A stretch of 64,000 nt of DNA, taken from Alteromonas macleodii ATCC 27126. Lineage in GTDB: Bacteria; Pseudomonadota; Gammaproteobacteria; Enterobacterales; Alteromonadaceae. Positions 9,845-22,784 of this stretch are shown here, in pieces; the stretch's first letter is position 1, and each line of letters starts with the position of its first letter. The translations under genes and the position numbers were made by a program. The notes under the pieces were generated by a model. That model had not been told where the DNA came from and did not search any database. It was given only the letters and a program-made list of their open reading frames with translations. The stretch is from NCBI RefSeq assembly GCF_000172635.2, contig NC_018632.1, forward strand, positions 1,984,001 to 2,048,000. The letters run 5' to 3'.

Positions 9845-10347
9845 GCTTCTTCTCCCGCTTGGGTTGGGTCAAAGTAGCTCACGCCAGCGTTGCCGCTTAT
9901 TGATTTCGACGCAGACTTAATGGCCTTGTGAATGCGAGGGTACGTGCCGCAACGACAGATGTTGCCCGACATATTCTGAACAATTTCTTCGTCACTTGGC
10001 GTTGGGTTGGTTGATAATAGACTGGCAGCTTGCATGATTTGCCCACATTGACAGAAACCACATTGTGGTACTTTGTGTTCTACCCACGCTTTTTGGACAG
10101 GGTGATCGCCATTTTCGCTTAGCCCTTCAATAGTGGTAATTTTTCTGCCTTGAACGGCTGACACAGGCAATACGCAAGAGCGTTGTGCCATGCCATCAAT
10201 GTGAACAGTACAAGCGCCACATTGCGCCATACCACAGCCAAACTTAGGTCCTGTAAGATTTAATTCGTCACGAAGGTACCACAACACTGGTGTTGATGGG
10301 TCACCAGAAAATTCGTGTTTGTTACCATTAACGGTAAACGTGATCAT
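9841..10347 (-). CDS. iorA: isoquinoline 1-oxidoreductase-like 2Fe-2S subunit
   Basis: This 168-residue protein has two [2Fe-2S] domains. A plant-ferredoxin-type N-terminal half has [15 protein letters not shown] near residues 38-52, and a helical C-terminal half has CGFCQCGQ and [11 protein letters not shown]. It passes electrons from the molybdenum centre of the partner subunit to an outside acceptor. It has no signal peptide of its own, so it is probably exported folded together with the Tat-bearing partner. First gene of a two-gene operon. No FAD subunit gene is nearby, as is normal for this family, and no dedicated cytochrome or assembly factor is seen. Confidence 0.93.
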   Translation of the reverse strand: MITFTVNGNKHEFSGDPSTPVLWYLRDELNLTGPKFGCGMAQCGACTVHIDGMAQRSCVLPVSAVQGRKITTIEGLSENGDHPVQKAWVEHKVPQCGFCQCGQIMQAASLLSTNPTPSDEEIVQNMSGNICRCGTYPRIHKAIKSASKSISGNAGVSYFDPTQAGEEA

Positions 10348-10714
10348 GGTCTTGTCTCCATAGGTAAGCGAAAGATATGACTTGGACCAGATTGTTTAAA
10401 CCTGGCCTACCCAAGCAGCGCAATGCGGGGTCAACGCATTACACAAAATCATATCGATACGGTTACATTGCCTGATGATACGAACTATCTAAGATGCTGA
10501 GCATGCTCAGATAATTGCCACTATTATTATTGTTAAAGGCTTCGCAATTTATACTTTAGATTACGTTAACACGCATTGCATCATTACGCATTTACATAAG
10601 TTTAATTGCTAACACTTTGCGACAAAGTGGTGAGAGATGAAGAGGGAGGCGAAACGCACTGTGCGTTATGGCGTGCTCAACTTTCTAAAAGCACACCTGT
10701 TAGAACAAAAACAA
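10348..10714. other. intergenic region with a 14-bp palindrome upstream of iorAB
   Basis: No gene is seen in these 367 bp. The stretch is the probable promoter region of the iorAB operon. It contains the perfect palindrome CTGAGCATGCTCAG at 10497-10510, about 150 bp before the iorA start, which could be a regulator site. A plus-strand open frame from 10637 only shadows the small membrane protein gene on the other strand. Confidence 0.4.
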
Positions 10715-10930
10715 TTAACGCAGCTTTCGCATAAGAAGAAAACGATCAATTCTACGGGCACCATTCGTCATTGTTTTTTGGCTGTATTTGAGCCAGCTTC
10801 GCGCTTTTGGCCAGTCGTAACTTAAGAGCACTAAACCGCCTATCACTAACAAGATAGAGCCCGGAAGCAATGTTAGAACAATACCGCCGATAAACAAGAT
10901 TGCTCCAAGGGTAAGTCTTACTATTCGCAT
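10715..10930 (-). CDS. small PGPGW-like membrane protein (71 aa)
   Basis: The sequence has two membrane segments (LTLGAILFIGGIVLTLLPGS and ILLVIGGLVLLS, residues about 6-37) joined by an LPGS turn, followed by YDWPKARSWLKY and a basic tail. That layout resembles the PGPGW family of small inner-membrane proteins, in which LPGPGW sits at the turn; here the motif is only partly kept. The ribosome binding site is weak. Function unknown in the family. Confidence 0.6.
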   Translation of the reverse strand: MRIVRLTLGAILFIGGIVLTLLPGSILLVIGGLVLLSYDWPKARSWLKYSQKTMTNGARRIDRFLLMRKLR

Positions 10931-11257
10931 GTATAAACACTCGGCTTGGTGAAGTTTTCATCTCACAGTTTCGCCCAAAGATGCACATTTGCCAATATGA
11001 AAAATGTAAATGTTTGTGCCCGACCTTTGAATAACTGGGTGTTGGGTATTCTTAAAGATTGTCGAATAAGTAAGCGGTTAACACCTTCGGTGGGCACAAT
11101 GCCCTAATTGCGGTGGAAAGCAGGGATGAAATAAAGTACAAAGATAAAAAAGGCGTACGCTACGAACTAGTGGCAAAACTGCCTATAAGGTAACTGAGAC
11201 ATGGGTATCAAGTAGCAGTACTAGTAAGAACAGATAACGATAATAATGAGAGTAAAA
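10931..11257. other. intergenic region with coding-like remnant frames
   Basis: This 327-bp stretch lies between divergent genes. Within it, 11074-11193 is open on the plus strand for 39 codons and ends in TAA, reading ...GVRYELVAKLPIR; an overlapping frame encodes AQCPNCGGKQG, a CxxC zinc-ribbon-like piece. No start codon with a ribosome binding site serves either, so this may be the eroded end of a former gene. See findings. Confidence 0.3.
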
Positions 11258-11674
11258 ATGGCAGAACAACCAGAAAACCAACCAATCAGTGATGAAGAAC
11301 GCGCAACGTGGGTACGAGAACAGTTTCAAAAGGCAAACAAATTTTTAGCGGAAAATGGCGTGTTGTTTGATTCTGTTATTACCGAAGAAAGTCGTTATTT
11401 AATGCCGTACCTTGCAGTTTGGAAAATTAGAGCAATGGACAGTAAACGCTATTGGGTTATTAGTGGTGATTTACCTTCTGATTACACATCAGTCGATAAC
11501 GCCAAAGACGCCAAGGACGTACTTCGTCACTTTGCTATGCATTGGCAGTTGAAAGCAGAAAACCTCATTAATGCAGAGGGCGCAGACGATACTCAAAAGG
11601 CGTTTGGTGCTTTACTAATTAATCGTGCTGAAAGCTTGTTTGCCATGCAGAACGCGCCAGATCTTTGGAACTAA
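11258..11674 (+). CDS. DUF4826-like cytosolic protein
   Basis: This 138-residue acidic protein has no signal peptide or membrane segment. Its sequence (ATWVREQFQKANKFLAENG, SRYLMPYLAVWKIRA, YWVISGDLPSDY) matches my recollection of the DUF4826 family of Alteromonadales. ATG 11258 is chosen over the in-frame ATG at 11246 because GAGAG precedes it at a workable distance while the first has no ribosome binding site. It is monocistronic and converges on the GNAT gene. Function unknown. Confidence 0.75.
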   Translation: MAEQPENQPISDEERATWVREQFQKANKFLAENGVLFDSVITEESRYLMPYLAVWKIRAMDSKRYWVISGDLPSDYTSVDNAKDAKDVLRHFAMHWQLKAENLINAEGADDTQKAFGALLINRAESLFAMQNAPDLWN

Positions 11675-11721
11675 TTCCAGGCAATAGCCTGTATTAGTGA
11701 GACGTTTTGTAAATACATAGC

Positions 11722-12180
11722 TTAATGAAGTTGAGTCACGTCCGGAAGAGGAAATCGCTCTGCCGGACATTTTAGGCGCTGTCTTGGAACGCCTGCGTCC
11801 ATAAATACTTGCCCGTCGGGAATAAAACCAATGGATTGGTGATAGGACACGCTTTCTAAATTGCAGACTACTTTGATAATGGGGACGTTGTTTTGCTTTG
11901 CCGTGTTAATCAGCGCTTCAAACAAAGCGCGATAAACAGGCAATGTTCTGTGGCAGCGCTTAACAGCAATTCGGCCTAGTTCGCCTCGTTTGGTTAAGCG
12001 CCCAGTGGCAATGGGTTCGTTTTCATCATTGACGATAAGCACATGGCACGCTGAGCTGTCGTGTTCGTCGAACTCGCTTGCCTCGGGGACGCGCCACTCT
12101 AAAACAAATACATGTTCCCTTAGTGCTTTCAGTCGATGTTTATCCTTTTCCCAATCGACGTTTTGTATCGTAAACGCCAT
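11722..12180 (-). CDS. GNAT-family N-acetyltransferase
   Basis: This 152-residue protein has the GNAT fold: the beta-strand region CHVLIVNDENEPIATGRL, then GELGRIAVKRCHRTLPVYRALFE at residues about 67-89, where the acetyl-CoA-binding loop is expected, and a C-terminal YHQSIGFIPDGQVFMDAGVP typical of ElaA-like members. The pyrophosphate-binding Q/RxxGxG/A motif is weakly kept (RTLPVY), so the donor site is atypical. It starts 9 bp after the roxA stop with a good ribosome binding site (AGGTAGGT), so the two genes are probably co-transcribed. Substrate unknown. Confidence 0.85.
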   Translation of the reverse strand: MAFTIQNVDWEKDKHRLKALREHVFVLEWRVPEASEFDEHDSSACHVLIVNDENEPIATGRLTKRGELGRIAVKRCHRTLPVYRALFEALINTAKQNNVPIIKVVCNLESVSYHQSIGFIPDGQVFMDAGVPRQRLKCPAERFPLPDVTQLH

Positions 12181-12189
12181 ACCTACCTG

Positions 12190-13356
12190 TTAACCTTCGA
12201 ACCATTCCCAGTAACCATTATTGATAAGTGTAGTTAAGGTTTCTAAAAATGTAAAAGAAGGCGCGTCTTGGCAACACGTTGCGTTCAAAACGCCTCCTGA
12301 TGCCAGCACTTCAAACCATTCTTGGTCACTTTTACCAAATTCGAACTGACTGCCATTTACAAAGAGCGCGCGAGGAAGACCACGCTTACCGTCACATAGT
12401 AATGCACGCACACCCGGTGCAGGAACAAAGCTAATGCCTGCGGCAAACTCATTTGAAATTTGCTCTAGCGATACTTCGTCTTCTAGCGGATATTCAGGAA
12501 TGCCTTGTTCACTCATGGCTTCTAGAAGTGCCAAAGTAAAGTCTTCACCGTTTATCGCATCTATGAGCTGCTGCTTAAGAATGGCAACATCGCTTGGATT
12601 TACCCAAGCACGATTGCCTTGCATAGAGCGGCTTGCATCGGTAAAGCGATAATTATGTGCGCCTTTATCCAACATCATCGCCAGGCTTTCCGCTAGTTGC
12701 AGATTGTCCGGAGCACGATAACCCACAGAGTAGGTGAGGCTATCTTCAATTGTCGCTCCATCATGAGGCCAGCCCGGTGGTACGTACACCACATCGCCAG
12801 GCTCAACCACAACATCTATAACAGGGTCGAAGCCTTCAATTTGTCTTAATTTTGGATGTGGAAAAACTTCTTTATAGTCCGCCGGCTTGCCCACACGCCA
12901 GCGTCTTCGGCCCTTACCTTGAACTAAAAATACATCATATTGGTCGATGTGAGCACCAACGCCTGCACCATTGGTGGCGAAGCTCACCATCAGGTCGTCC
13001 AATCGCCAATTAGGGATAAAAGAAAAGGGATGTAGTAGAGGGGTTACGTCGGGCACATATTTATCTACGCCTTGAACTAGTAATGTCCATTTGCCCTGAC
13101 ATGCATTGTCAAAATCGGTAATTGGCCCTTGTTCAACATGCCAGCTGCCTTTCACGTTGCTAATAATACGTGCATCCACTTCCGACTCTTGTGCTAGACC
13201 GGCAAGATCGTTCTCATCGATAGGATCTACAAAGTTGTCAAAGAAGTGTTTGATGACTACCGGCTTTTGCTGCCAGTAGTTTTTTAGAAAGGTTTCTGCA
13301 TTAAAGCCGTTTCCAGATTGTGCATCAATAATGTACGAATTGTCGTTAGTGGGCAT
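12190..13356 (-). CDS. roxA: ribosomal protein uL16 3-hydroxylase (JmjC/cupin oxygenase)
   Basis: This 388-residue protein has the YcfD/RoxA layout: a JmjC-type double-stranded beta-helix with the Fe(II) ligands in GAHIDQYDVF (His-x-Asp) and WPHDG (second His), and KGRRRWRVG between them for 2-oxoglutarate binding. A C-terminal dimerisation and winged-helix part follows from residue about 210. The enzyme hydroxylates an arginine of ribosomal protein uL16 (L16). The length fits the family. It is the first gene of a probable two-gene unit with the GNAT enzyme. Confidence 0.93.
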   Translation of the reverse strand: MPTNDNSYIIDAQSGNGFNAETFLKNYWQQKPVVIKHFFDNFVDPIDENDLAGLAQESEVDARIISNVKGSWHVEQGPITDFDNACQGKWTLLVQGVDKYVPDVTPLLHPFSFIPNWRLDDLMVSFATNGAGVGAHIDQYDVFLVQGKGRRRWRVGKPADYKEVFPHPKLRQIEGFDPVIDVVVEPGDVVYVPPGWPHDGATIEDSLTYSVGYRAPDNLQLAESLAMMLDKGAHNYRFTDASRSMQGNRAWVNPSDVAILKQQLIDAINGEDFTLALLEAMSEQGIPEYPLEDEVSLEQISNEFAAGISFVPAPGVRALLCDGKRGLPRALFVNGSQFEFGKSDQEWFEVLASGGVLNATCCQDAPSFTFLETLTTLINNGYWEWFEG

Positions 13357-13711
13357 AGTGTCTCTTATAGTAAGCCAATTAAATGGGCTTAATCTGTTGA
13401 TTTAAGTATTGTGCGTGGCGTTACAAATATGCGGTAAGCGTTAGCACTTTGTCAAAAGCGAGGTCGAAGTTTATGGGGGGCATTATCGATTATTGAAACA
13501 TTTATTGCTACCTTGCATTTGCTTCACCTGATTCAACAGGGAAAGCCGAATTCATAACGGTTCGCATAGATAATTACCCACTCAGCGAAACTTAACATGT
13601 TCGTACTCGCGGCGAGTTACTGCAGGTGTAATTCATCTAACTTAGAAATCACGTGCTTTTTAGCTCAATGTTTACATGGCATGGGTAGTTATCAGATGCG
13701 CTAGACAGGAG
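13357..13711. other. intergenic region holding one copy of a dispersed repeat
   Basis: No gene is seen in this 355-bp stretch between the cyclase homologue and roxA. It is the likely promoter region of roxA and contains a single half-unit of the repeat at 13554-13585 described separately. Confidence 0.5.
13554..13585. repeat. half-unit of the dispersed palindromic repeat
   Basis: The core GCATAGATAATT-CCC-CTCAG agrees with the left arm of the palindromic element at 21584-21615, differing at a few bases. No matching right arm follows here, so this is a solo copy. Confidence 0.6.
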
Positions 13712-14545
13712 TTAGCAAACGTATGCGCTCATTAGCATTGTTTTCGTATGCAGCTGTTTTGGTAGGAATGTGGTTTCTTTGCAATTTTCGCCACACATTT
13801 TTGACTCACTGAGTTTCCGCTTGTCGTGTTCACGCGTTGAGAGCTCAGTGTTAGCGTTTCTATTTGAACCACAAGTGAAGTACGTATTAAAGGAGCAAGG
13901 GTTATTCGCACTCGCGCTAGAGCGATGCATAATCTGTCGTTTAACCAGGCTGTAAGACTTCTCACAAATAGCAATTGTATTAGGTGCTGTGTATTGCTCT
14001 AACATTGCAGCCCTATTTACCGTAGTCCCCCAAATATCAAAGCCTGCAAGCGGGCGAGCAGATTGGCCGGCAAGTAAAGATCCTGTCGCAATGCCAACTC
14101 GCAGTTGACTTGAAGATGATGCTAAAAGGTCGTTGCTATTTACAAGCTCGCGAGCGCGAAATGCGAATTCGATGGCGTTCACCAGAGCGTTCAAAAGCGA
14201 GTGTGTTGTACTGCTAAGTTCGCCGCTAAAACCAACCGCAATATATTGATCGCCGTTGGTTTTTAATGGCGAAAGGTGTAAATCAGCGGCAAGCACATCG
14301 AATTCAGAAAACAGGCTATCTACAAGTCTGGCGCATGTAATGTCGCCATATTTAACTGAGAGTTGTTGGAAGCCTGATAGGTCACAAAAAATGACGACGG
14401 CATTTTTTATACAGCTTTTTAAATTCGCGGCACTACTTTTGGTTTCTAGCGTTGGACTTAACACCTTCGAAACCGTGGGGGAAAGTACAACACAGTGTTT
14501 TTCCTGCAATGAGAAAGGAGTGTGGTTCGTGTTGCGTAAATCCAT
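13712..14545 (-). CDS. class III adenylate/guanylate cyclase homologue
   Basis: This 277-residue protein has one cyclase homology domain at residues about 46-205. Both metal-binding aspartates are present (VIFCDLSGF and KTNGDQY), as are the adenine-selecting lysine (PLKTNGD) and aspartate (FDIWG), and the catalytic asparagine (TTVNRAA). However, the transition-state arginine normally four residues after that Asn is a methionine (VNRAAMLE). Residues 206-277 are low in hydrophobics and match no domain. There is no membrane or sensor domain. It may be a weak cyclase or a nucleotide-binding regulator. It lies downstream of purB but is separated from it by a terminator. Confidence 0.85.
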   Translation of the reverse strand: MDLRNTNHTPFSLQEKHCVVLSPTVSKVLSPTLETKSSAANLKSCIKNAVVIFCDLSGFQQLSVKYGDITCARLVDSLFSEFDVLAADLHLSPLKTNGDQYIAVGFSGELSSTTHSLLNALVNAIEFAFRARELVNSNDLLASSSSQLRVGIATGSLLAGQSARPLAGFDIWGTTVNRAAMLEQYTAPNTIAICEKSYSLVKRQIMHRSSASANNPCSFNTYFTCGSNRNANTELSTREHDKRKLSESKMCGENCKETTFLPKQLHTKTMLMSAYVC

Positions 14546-14596
14546 TTGCTTGCTCCCACGGGTATGTGAAAATTCAATGTAGAGAAGTTTAGGAAT

Positions 14597-14627
14597 AAAA
14601 AAACGCGGTACTAATGACCGCGTTTTT
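14597..14627 (-). terminator. intrinsic terminator of mnmA-hflD-purB
   Basis: AAAAACGCGGT / ACCGCGTTTTT form a perfect stem with a 7-nt loop, followed by a T run on the minus strand, 25 bp after the purB stop. Confidence 0.9.
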
Positions 14628-14651
14628 CAGTGTAGTGGAAAGCGTAAGGGC

Positions 14652-16658
<2,007 letters not shown>

Positions 16659-16659
<1 letters not shown>

Positions 16660-17786
16660 CAGCGAATATAACTCTCAATAATACCGCCGCCAAGGCAAAC
16701 TTCGTCACTATAGAACACCGCTGACTGCCCCGGCGTTACCGCCTTCTGCGGCTCATCAAATATCACTTCAATGGTGTCGTCTTGAGTTGGCGTTATTGTA
16801 CATGGGATATCGGCCTGACGATAACGGGTTTTAACTACCGCGCGCACAGGCTCTGTAATCGTTTTTCTATCCACCCAGTGTAGCTGCTTTGCTACCAAGC
16901 CTTTCGAGTATAGGCGAGGGTGGTCGGCACCTTGGCCCACAATAAGCACGTTGCGAGCAACATCTTTATCTACCACATACCAAGGGTCGTCACCGTATTT
17001 GGCTAATCCACCAATGTGTAAGCCTTTACGTTGACCTAGCGTGTGGTACATCAAGCCTTCGTGTTGGCCAATTTCTTCGCCTTCTGCTGTTTCAATAACG
17101 CCAGGCTGAGCGGGAAGGTAACGAGCCAGGAAGTCTTTAAATTTGCGTTCACCAATAAAGCAAATCCCAGTAGAGTCTTTCTTATCATGAGTGATAAGAC
17201 CTTGCTCCTCGGCAATTTTGCGAACTAATGGCTTTTCGATGTCACCCACAGGGAAGAGCGTTTTAGCAACGTGCTCTTCGCCTAATGTGTAAAGAAAGTA
17301 GCTCTGGTCTTTGTTGTTATCAAGACCGCGTAGCATTTGCCATTTACCGTCAACTTCTCGGCGACGAACATAGTGACCAGTAGCAATGTAGTCAGCGCCA
17401 AGGTCTTCTGCTGCAAATTCAAGAAACGCTTTAAACTTAATTTCTTTGTTGCACATAATATCTGGGTTTGGCGTACGGCCCGCTTTGTATTCCTCTAAGA
17501 AATACTCAAACACGTTATCCCAGTATTCTGCTGCAAAGTTAATGGTGTGCAGTTCAATGCCAAGTTTGTCAGCAACCGCTTGTGCATCTTTTAAATCTTC
17601 CGCTGCGGCACAGTATTCATCGTTGTCGTCTTCTTCCCAGTTTTTCATGAAAAGACCTTCAACCTGATAACCTTGTTGTTGGAGTAGGTAGGCTGAAACA
17701 GACGAATCGACACCGCCGGACATTCCGACGATCACTTTTTTGCTGGCGTTAGATTCAATATCACTCACTATGGATTGCACACTCAT
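16659..17786 (-). CDS. mnmA: tRNA-specific 2-thiouridylase
   Basis: This 375-residue enzyme thiolates U34 of the tRNAs for Lys, Glu and Gln, taking sulfur through the Tus relay and activating the base with ATP. The PP-loop [15 protein letters not shown] lies at residues 21-35, and the two catalytic cysteines are in [13 protein letters not shown] and [12 protein letters not shown]. The C-terminal beta-barrel ([12 protein letters not shown] onward) is complete. First gene of mnmA-hflD-purB. Confidence 0.98.
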
Positions 17787-18139
17787 TTGATTAATAAAAA
17801 AGAAACCGTATTTGCTAAATCAGTCACCAATTAACATGTTGATAAATATGCTAAGGCGCTCACCCACTCAGTGGGCTATACCACTAATCAGCCACTTACA
17901 AATCGGCCCGTTTTCGAGGTCGCGGATTTTATCAGATTCCGATAGCTAATTCACATTTAATCCTTATCTGATTAAGTAATTAAATATGTGCCAAGCGGCC
18001 GTTGTCCTTTGCTGTAAAAAATTGTCTATATGCAAAGATGAACAGCAACCTTTAACAGCGCTAAAAATCCGTAACGTTTCGGTGCCTCTTTTAGTGTGGT
18101 CAAGGAAGGTGATTTCAAGTATTAGAAATTGAATTGCCT
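17787..18139. other. intergenic region upstream of mnmA
   Basis: No gene is seen in this 353-bp stretch, which should hold the mnmA promoter and the 3' end of the rluE transcript. It contains the short palindrome CCCACTCAGTGGG at 17863-17875, which shares the CCCACTCAG core of the dispersed repeat but not its flanks. Confidence 0.35.
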
Positions 18140-18682
18140 TTAAAAGTGAACGTAGCTGCCATTATCAATACCATCAATGGTCCAATTACCCACGCGATAT
18201 CTGATGAGCCGAAGGGTGGGGTAGCCGACGTTCGCTGTCATACGTCGCACTTGTCTGTTTCTGCCTTCTGTAATGGTAATTTCTACCCAGCTAGTAGGGA
18301 TCGACTGTCTAAAGCGTACGGGCGGATTCCGCGGCCACACGCTAGGTGCTTCCATGGCCTTTACTTTAGCGGGGCGAGTCATTCCGTCTTTTAATTCTAC
18401 GCCGTCACGCAGCGCCTGCATTGCTTTTTCGTCCATAATACCTTCAACTTGCACCCAATAGGTTTTGCTGGTTTTAGCTTTTGGGTTAGCAAGTTTATGC
18501 TGAAGCTTTCCGTCATTGGTGAGTACGAGAAGACCTTCCGAATCTCTGTCGAGTCGTCCTGCGGCATACACACCGGGAACATCAATATAGTCCTTTAGGG
18601 TTTCTCTACCGTCTGCATCAGTAAATTGAGAAAGAACTTGAAAGGGCTTATTAAAAAGCACCACTTTAGCGTTTGAAGACAT
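18140..18682 (-). CDS. rluE: 23S rRNA pseudouridine synthase (RsuA family, RluE-like)
   Basis: This 180-residue protein lacks the N-terminal S4 domain, as RluE does. It has the catalytic aspartate in [18 protein letters not shown] (residues about 40-57) and the family's C-terminal motif [17 protein letters not shown]. RluE makes pseudouridine 2457 in 23S rRNA of E. coli. Its position beside icd and near mnmA-hflD-purB is the same as in E. coli, which supports the RluE call over other RsuA-family members. Confidence 0.93.
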   Translation of the reverse strand: MSSNAKVVLFNKPFQVLSQFTDADGRETLKDYIDVPGVYAAGRLDRDSEGLLVLTNDGKLQHKLANPKAKTSKTYWVQVEGIMDEKAMQALRDGVELKDGMTRPAKVKAMEAPSVWPRNPPVRFRQSIPTSWVEITITEGRNRQVRRMTANVGYPTLRLIRYRVGNWTIDGIDNGSYVHF

Positions 18683-21415
<2,733 letters not shown>

Positions 21416-21500
21416 TATTTTGTGTATATGCGTTAGGCTTATAGGTCTAGCGCATAGAATAGTATTCTCAAATCTGAGAAGCTATTTCAAAACAACGTTT

Positions 21501-21534
21501 AAAAGCCCTCTCTTCAAACGAGAGGGCTTTTTTT
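21501..21534 (+). terminator. intrinsic terminator of icd
   Basis: AAAAGCCCTCTC (near-perfect stem, 7-nt loop TTCAAAC) / GAGAGGGCTTTT then a seven-T tract, 85 bp after the icd stop. Confidence 0.93.
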
Positions 21535-21583
21535 ATGTAGAACCACTATACCTGCGCTAACACGCAGCGATTACGAACATTTT

Positions 21584-21665
21584 ATACCAATCCGCATAGA
21601 TAATTGCCCTCTCAGAAGGCGTTTTAACTCTCGCTGAGTGGGTAATTATTTATGCGGACTGGTAT
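21584..21665. repeat. palindromic dispersed repeat, full inverted pair
   Basis: The left arm (21584-21615, starting ATACCAATCCGCATA and ending CTCAG) and right arm (21634-21665, starting CTGAG and ending TATGCGGACTGGTAT) are 32-bp imperfect inverted repeats around an 18-base centre. The outer 15 bases differ at one position. The 562-bp gap between icd and cspD (21416-21977) also holds the icd terminator, a further half-unit and the cspD terminator, but no gene. Confidence 0.75.
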
Positions 21666-21674
21666 TAAGCCTAG

Positions 21675-21706
21675 CTGAGTAGGCAATGGTCTACGCGGAC
21701 TGGTAT
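21675..21706. repeat. additional half-unit of the palindromic repeat
   Basis: CTGAGTAGGCAATGGTC...ACGCGGACTGGTAT repeats the right arm of the adjacent palindrome in direct orientation, 9 bases after it, with the same 32-base length and conserved ends but diverged middle. Confidence 0.65.
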
Positions 21707-21937
21707 AAGGGGTAATAAGGGGTAGGGCGATATACCTTATGTTTTGGAAACGAATGTATAAGCGGGAGATAAAAGGAACAGGAAACAAGCTCGTTGATTG
21801 TCTAATTTGAACTATTACGCAACTTTAATACACGACGTTAAGATAACGTAATGCTTATTTTTGTGGGGAAAATTAAAACGCACTTATCCGCACAGGCGCT
21901 TTACTGCACCTACACATTTTGAATGGCAAGAAAAGCA

Positions 21938-21966
21938 AAAGCCCGACGTAAAAGGTCAGGCTTTAA
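21938..21966 (-). terminator. terminator-like hairpin after cspD
   Basis: AAAGCC-GAC / GTC-GGCTTT pair with one internal mismatch and a 7-nt loop; on the minus strand the stem is followed by TTTTGCTTTTC. It lies 12 bp after the cspD stop. Confidence 0.65.
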
Positions 21967-21977
21967 AAATTCTTTTC

Positions 21978-22196
21978 TTAACGCTCTGGTTCTTCTTTGA
22001 AGCCAATGTTCTCAGCGTGAAGACCTTTAGGCCCTTGCTGAACTTCGAACGTTACTTCTTGACCCGCTTTTAGCGAACGGTAGCCTTCCATTTGAATCGT
22101 AGAGTAATGCGCGAAAATATCTTCGCCGCCGTCCTCAGGAACGATAAATCCAAAACCCTTTGCGTTGTTAAACCATTTAACTTTGCCAACCGCCAT
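21978..22196 (-). CDS. cspD: cold-shock-domain protein, CspD-like
   Basis: This 72-residue protein is a single cold-shock OB-fold with RNP-1 ([11 protein letters not shown]) and RNP-2 (DIFAHYS) motifs for single-stranded nucleic acid binding. It sits divergently from clpS, the same place as cspD in E. coli, where CspD inhibits replication in stationary phase and is degraded by Lon. Whether this protein shares that role cannot be told from sequence. The ribosome binding site is strong (AAGAGGAAG). Confidence 0.92.
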   Translation of the reverse strand: MAVGKVKWFNNAKGFGFIVPEDGGEDIFAHYSTIQMEGYRSLKAGQEVTFEVQQGPKGLHAENIGFKEEPER

Positions 22197-22241
22197 ACTT
22201 CGACTTCCTCTTAATCCTTGAACTCACGAGTATATGCCCCC

Positions 22242-22247
22242 ATTATA
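22242..22247 (-). promoter_or_regulatory. probable -10 box of cspD
   Basis: A consensus TATAAT on the minus strand lies 46 bp before the cspD start, followed by GGGGGC. No good -35 is found at 16-18 bp, so activation or an extended element may be needed. Confidence 0.4.
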
Positions 22248-22439
22248 GATCCGGAGACACGGTGGAAAGAGTATTGATTGTAGCTGCTACGCAGTAAGTT
22301 ATGTCGTAGCTAACGTGCAATACTCAAAACCACTATACAAAATGTAGATTTTTTAACCATATTATGTCAAGGGCAAATGTGAATAAATTTATCCAAAAGT
22401 TTGTACACATATGTGCCATTAAACCACTATTATTAAGTT

Positions 22440-22760
22440 ATGAGTAAAGACAACGCTATTAGTATCGAAAAGGAAAAACAGAAAGACGCGCAGCGACAGA
22501 AGCCGCAGCCGCCTCCCATGTATAAAGTGTTGTTGAACAATGACGACTATACACCGATGGATTTTGTCATTGAGGTACTCATGCAGTTTTTCAATATGGA
22601 CGCTGAGAAAGCCAACCAACTTATGCTGACCGTTCATTATCAAGGAAAAGCCGTGTGTGGCATTTTTACTGCTGAGATAGCAGAGACAAAAGTGATGCAG
22701 GTTAATCAGTACGCACGCAAACATCAGCACCCGTTGATGTGCACGATGGAGCAGGCATAA
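22440..22760 (+). CDS. clpS: ATP-dependent Clp protease adaptor ClpS
   Basis: This 106-residue protein has a flexible charged N-terminal tail (residues 1-24) and the ClpS core [21 protein letters not shown], whose NDD and downstream Met/His residues form the pocket for N-terminal Leu, Phe, Trp and Tyr. It delivers N-degron substrates to ClpA. It is 24 bp upstream of clpA and a few kilobases from bpt and aat, which make such N-degrons. Confidence 0.97.
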   Translation: MSKDNAISIEKEKQKDAQRQKPQPPPMYKVLLNNDDYTPMDFVIEVLMQFFNMDAEKANQLMLTVHYQGKAVCGIFTAEIAETKVMQVNQYARKHQHPLMCTMEQA

Positions 22761-22784
22761 GGTTTTTTGTAGAGGGCGAGCAAT

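Noticed and set aside
10637..10825. 62-codon plus-strand frame opposite the small PGPGW-like gene
   Set aside because: Most of it is antisense to a better-supported membrane protein frame and it has no protein-like features.
11092..11104. GGGCA-CAA-TGCCC hairpin considered as part of an integron attC site
   Set aside because: The required GTTRRRY core and complementary arms are absent, and no integrase or cassette array is nearby.
17863..17875. CCCACTCAGTGGG palindrome as a further copy of the dispersed repeat
   Set aside because: It shares only the nine-base core; the flanking GCATAGATAATT and outer ATACCA parts are missing.
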